Shown: positions 61,019-64,000 of the stretch, in pieces
How the letters are laid out: every line of letters begins with the position of its first letter
Position numbering within the stretch: the stretch's first letter is position 1
Source: Setophaga petechia
Taxonomy: Eukaryota > Chordata > Aves > Passeriformes > Parulidae
Assembly: GCA_024362935.1 (NCBI GenBank)
Contig: JANCRA010000016.1
Span: forward strand, 20,381,165-20,445,164
Reading direction: 5' to 3'
Length of the DNA stretch: 64,000 bases
The notes under the pieces: generated by a model
Told to the model about the DNA's origin: nothing
The model's input: the letters and a program-made list of their open reading frames with translations, nothing else
Databases searched by the model: none
Made by a program: the position numbers and the translations under genes

Positions 61019-62340
61019 ACTAACACCTCGCTGCCGGTGCTTTAGGAGAGTCAGAGTGGGGAAGGCGCGCCCTGCCCTCTTTGGCAGCCTCGCTCTGTTT
61101 CCCCTGAAGTGACCGACAGATGCAGGTTAGGATCGGTGGACAAAAGGAGGCAATAAAACCAAGAGAAGGGAAAAAGGCTCCCTACAACCGTGGTAATTGG
61201 CCCCCTAAGAGTAGTAGTGCGCAAGAAGAAGAACCCGGGAAGGAAAAAGGATTGGTAAGTATTTCTTGGGGGGGCAGGTACGGGGGGATGAATGTGTGTG
61301 AATGAGAGGCGGGCTGGTTGTCCCAGACCTGCCAAGGGAGTGCGGAGTCTCCCATGCTGCGTTTCCGTCTTTTCGCAAGAAAAACGGCCAGGAAAGAGAC
61401 GAAGCGAGTGATAAGAGAGTGAAAGAATCCCCCGAGGTGACTGGGACTGGGTCTCAGGGAGGGGTTGGACCCCTCAGAGGTAGGGAGCAAGGTTTCCTAG
61501 CCCAATCCACTAGGAAACGGGACAGGAGGGGCCCCTAAAACCTGCTGGGTTGAGGGATTTGTATTCCAAGAGCATCCAAGAGCAGGGTTAAGCAGAATTC
61601 TGTCGGAGTGAGGATATGCCCAAGAACACTCAGGGTGGGATAACACAGCTGGGTTGAGGGATATCCAATAGCACCGGGACTGGCCAGCAACACCTAAACT
61701 TGTAATAGGTGATGTGAAAGTAAAAGGTACCTTATTGTTGTTCTGTGGTGTGTGAGAGTGAGACACACACAGAGTCAGCCTCAACTTCCCGGGTAGGTGG
61801 GAAGGGGGGAGGCAGTGGAAAGAGGAGTGAGTGACCTGCACACCAGGTTGTAGCTCCCGGGTAGGTGGGGGCTTCTGGGCCAAAGGGTACGAGTGACCTA
61901 CACATCAGGCCGTAGCTCCCGGGTAGGTGGGGGCTTCTGGGCCGAAGAGGAGTGAGTGACCTGCGAACCAAGCTGGCGTTCCCTGAGCATGTGAAGAGCT
62001 GTAGTTAAAGAATGTGAAAGACACGCAGGCAGCCTCACAGGTGAACGGGCACCGGAGGCGACCCGAGTCAGGGCCCTTCCAGGAGGCCCGGAGACACTGG
62101 GACCTAGAGGCCAACCCCAAGGCAAAGGGGGGTCCACAGAGACCTGTGATTTTCTGGCAATAAAGATCCACTTTGTGTCTTGAGGGTGTGAAAGAATGTG
62201 TAAGGGTGAATGAGAAATAAAAGTAAGTGAATGTAAATGGATGAAAGTATGAGTAATGTAGATTGTGCATTTTAAGCCTTACTATATCTCCTTGGAGGGA
62301 GGTATATTGCATTGAAAAGCAGTGTGAGAAAAAGGTTTTT
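61019..62340 (+). other. Long leader of the second provirus with tandem repeats
   Basis: About 1.3 kb between the primer site and the pol-like pieces. A strong splice-donor match, GGATTG|GTAAGTAT, lies near 61,254. Three imperfect copies of a 62-68 bp unit centred on CCCGGGTAGGTGGG occur at about 61788, 61856 and 61918. No long frame was recognised. Confidence 0.55.
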
Positions 62341-62351
62341 TTTGGGGAAAA

Positions 62352-62950
62352 ATGGTATTTAAGTTGTTAGTAAAAAGTGAAAAACAAAGATTAGTAAATG
62401 AGAAACTAATTTTAGAAGTTTTAAAAGCATTAAAATTACCTAAGAGAGCTATAATACCTACTAAGGGACACCAAAAGGTAAAGATCCCAGAAATAAGGGG
62501 AAATAATTTGGCAGATCAGGAAGCTAAAGATGCAGCAGAAAATAGAGCTGAAAGAGTTAATATTAACACAAATGAAGAAAAATTAGAAATTCCAAAGTTT
62601 AGAGAAGCAAAAAAAGGGGAATTAAAACAAGATCGGTGGCGAACAAGATAAATCGGGGAAATAAAAACATCTCGATGGAAGACAATTAGATAATAAAACG
62701 CTTACTAGGGAATAGCAGAGGACATGTATCAAAAAAAAAGCCCAGTGATATACTCAGGCTTTGTGCAATCATTTTTTAAAAGGAACTATGGGTGCATTGA
62801 GAATTTTTGGAGTAGAAGAACAAGTAACTGAAAGATGTATAATTTGCCAAAGGATAAATAAAAAAGTGATGAGAAAAACAATATGAGAAGGTCATGAGTT
62901 GGCTCGTCGACCATTTCAAAGTATCCAAGCAGAAGTTTGGATTTGTTAAG
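62352..62950 (+). pseudogene. pol remnant: RNase H end and integrase start
   Basis: A 99-codon open piece (62352-62651) has the C-terminal RNase H signature: a Gly-His-Gln, then RGNNLADQEAKDAA. After stops, 62,786-62,945 shows a Cys-x2-Cys pair (CIICQ) and the Arg-Pro-Phe linker of an integrase zinc-binding domain. The integrase core does not follow; GC-rich DNA and then capsid-like sequence do. Confidence 0.7.
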
Positions 62951-63109
62951 CTCTGGATTTATTTGTAAAAACCGTTTAATCCAGAAGAAAAAGATTATAC
63001 CACATGCTAGGGAGGGGGGAGGTTGTAAAAAAATAACATTTTTTTTGAAAAGCAATAAAAGAAAGAAACGGTGAAAATGTAAGGCTGGGAACAAAGTATT
63101 ACCGCATCC

Positions 63110-63680
63110 TTTCCCGTCTGTTCCCCCACTCGTTCGCAGATGCACCACCCCCCAGCCCCTGTGCCAGCTCCGGCACGGTCCGTCCGTCCCAGTCCGTCCG
63201 TCCCAGTCCGTCTGTCCCAGTCTGGCCGCCTGGCCCGCAGCCACTCCGCTGACCCTGCCGGGGCTGGGGCTCTGTCCTGCCGTGTGCGCCACGGTTACCG
63301 CGTTGACCACACCGAGAGGGGTCCCGTCCGTCCCGTCTGTCCCATCCCCGGCTGCCCTGACTCTGGTCGGCTCCCGCCGCTGCCGCCGGGGTCAGTCCTG
63401 GCTTTGTCTCTGCCGGATCAGCCGCCATCAGCCATGCGGGGGCGATCCGCGCTCCAGCTCGGTCCGCACCGGAACAGCCCCTCGGGCGATCCCGGCTGCA
63501 GACCCCGCCTGTGGAGCACCCAGACTCGGAGCCGTGCCGATCCCCTCGGGCGATCCCGGCTGCAGACCCCGCCTGTGGAGCACCCAGACTCGGAGTCATG
63601 CCGAGTGCCCCGTCCTGCCCTGAGCTCCGTTCCCTTGGTAACCACAGCTCCGGCTGCTCAGGAGAACTCTCTAAAGGAAT
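63110..63680 (+). other. GC-rich block in the second provirus
   Basis: About 570 bp, strongly GC-rich between AT-rich flanks. It contains short CCGTCCGTCCCAGT-type repeats (63,178-63,225). It is open on both strands for nearly 200 codons, which composition alone can explain. On the + strand it is Pro/Ser/Arg-rich, as the linker before a gammaretroviral capsid can be. Confidence 0.45.
63480..63607 (+). repeat. Two-copy 64-bp direct repeat
   Basis: CTCGGGCGATCCCGGCTGCA begins at 63481 and again at 63545. The two 64-bp copies are nearly identical through ACCCAGACTCGGAG, so this is a recent tandem duplication inside the GC-rich block. Confidence 0.9.
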
Positions 63681-63789
63681 CACCTTATCGAAGCACTAAA
63701 AGTTCAGTTAAAAGAAAGCCCTCTCCTAATTCTTCCTAAAAATACGGCAAAAAGGCTATAGAAGATAAAAATCAAAAAAGAATGGGATA

Positions 63790-64000
63790 AAGAGATTCGT
63801 CTATTTCCATTAAGAGAGGTTCTCATAGGAGGGGACGGACCAGAGTTTGTAAATGCTCCTTTGACTTCGTCTGAGGTCTGAAATGTAAAGAAATAAATAA
63901 AAGGGATATTTGGAGAATCCCATAGGCATAGCTGAACAATTAGACCAATTTTTAAGTCCAAACATTTATACTTGAGAAGAGATGCGGTCTGTAATGAAAA
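63790..64000 (+). pseudogene. gag capsid N-terminal-like remnant
   Basis: One + frame has the Pro-Leu-Arg-Glu, then Phe-Val-Asn-x-Pro-Leu-Thr wording expected near the start of a gammaretrovirus-type capsid, followed by stops and a frame change. It is cut by the window end. Assignment is by resemblance and needs a protein search. Confidence 0.5.

Larger units (their letters stand above)
60382..64000 (+). mobile_element. Second provirus (class I-like), running off the window
   Basis: Reading rightward: a 616-bp LTR, a primer site matching initiator-Met tRNA, a long leader with tandem repeats, RNase H and integrase-like fragments, a GC-rich block with an internal duplication, and gag capsid-like sequence up to the window edge. 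All coding parts carry stops or frameshifts. The gamma-type RNase H and capsid character suggests class I. The order, with pol-like pieces before gag-like sequence, is abnormal. The 3' LTR and target duplication lie outside the window. Confidence 0.8.

Noticed and set aside
1..64000. CRISPR arrays, tRNA or rRNA genes
   Set aside because: The only regular array is the spacer-free 57-bp minisatellite, and no tRNA cloverleaf or rRNA sequence was recognised; the tRNA-like words are viral primer sites.

Overview
This window is nuclear DNA of a bird, most likely a songbird. Three vertebrate genes lie in the conserved order BNIP2, GTF2A2, GCNT3 (human 15q22.2 in reverse; by general knowledge chicken chromosome 10). 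Truncated CR1 LINE 3' ends are scattered through it, and several retroviral LTR insertions carry perfect 6-bp target-site duplications (TSDs). There is no prokaryotic architecture: genes are split by GT-AG introns, promoters sit in CpG islands, and the remainder is AT-rich noncoding DNA.

Layout. 1-8,200: gene-poor flank upstream of BNIP2, with a solo LTR (696-1338) and a perfect 4 x 57-bp tandem array (2867-3094). 8,250-24,900: BNIP2 on the + strand, with a CpG-island promoter, 5' untranslated exons, nine constitutive coding exons (312 aa) and a 36-nt cassette exon; a solo LTR sits in sense orientation in intron 1. 27,110-31,630: GTF2A2 on the + strand, four coding exons (109 aa, complete). 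31,630-37,550: intergenic DNA with a CR1 piece, a second copy of the first solo LTR in inverted orientation, and a G-rich tract. 37,550-39,700: GCNT3 on the - strand, a single-exon CDS of 427 aa, convergent with GTF2A2. 39,700-51,370: gene-poor DNA with a CR1 end and an LTR-like block. 51,381-64,000: a retroviral cluster made of a 304-bp solo LTR, an almost two-LTR-identical but internally broken class II provirus on the - strand (52235-60114), and the start of a second, gammaretrovirus-like provirus on the + strand (from 60382, running off the window).

The host genes are unrelated in function (a BCH-domain signalling scaffold, the small TFIIA subunit, and a Golgi core-2 O-glycan branching enzyme); they are neighbours by ancestral synteny, not an operon.

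The most notable observation is the right end of the class II provirus. Outside its 5' LTR it carries 25 bp identical to the polypurine tract (PPT) and adjacent internal sequence that lies next to its 3' LTR, and the perfect 6-bp TSD (CTGGGG) lies outside that extension. The sequence therefore looks like a fossil of integration of a viral DNA end extended by plus-strand priming upstream of the PPT. Other points are a tRNA-Asn-type primer site in that provirus, an initiator-Met tRNA primer site in the second, pol-like fragments preceding gag-like sequence in the second, and two near-identical inverted LTRs bracketing BNIP2 and GTF2A2.
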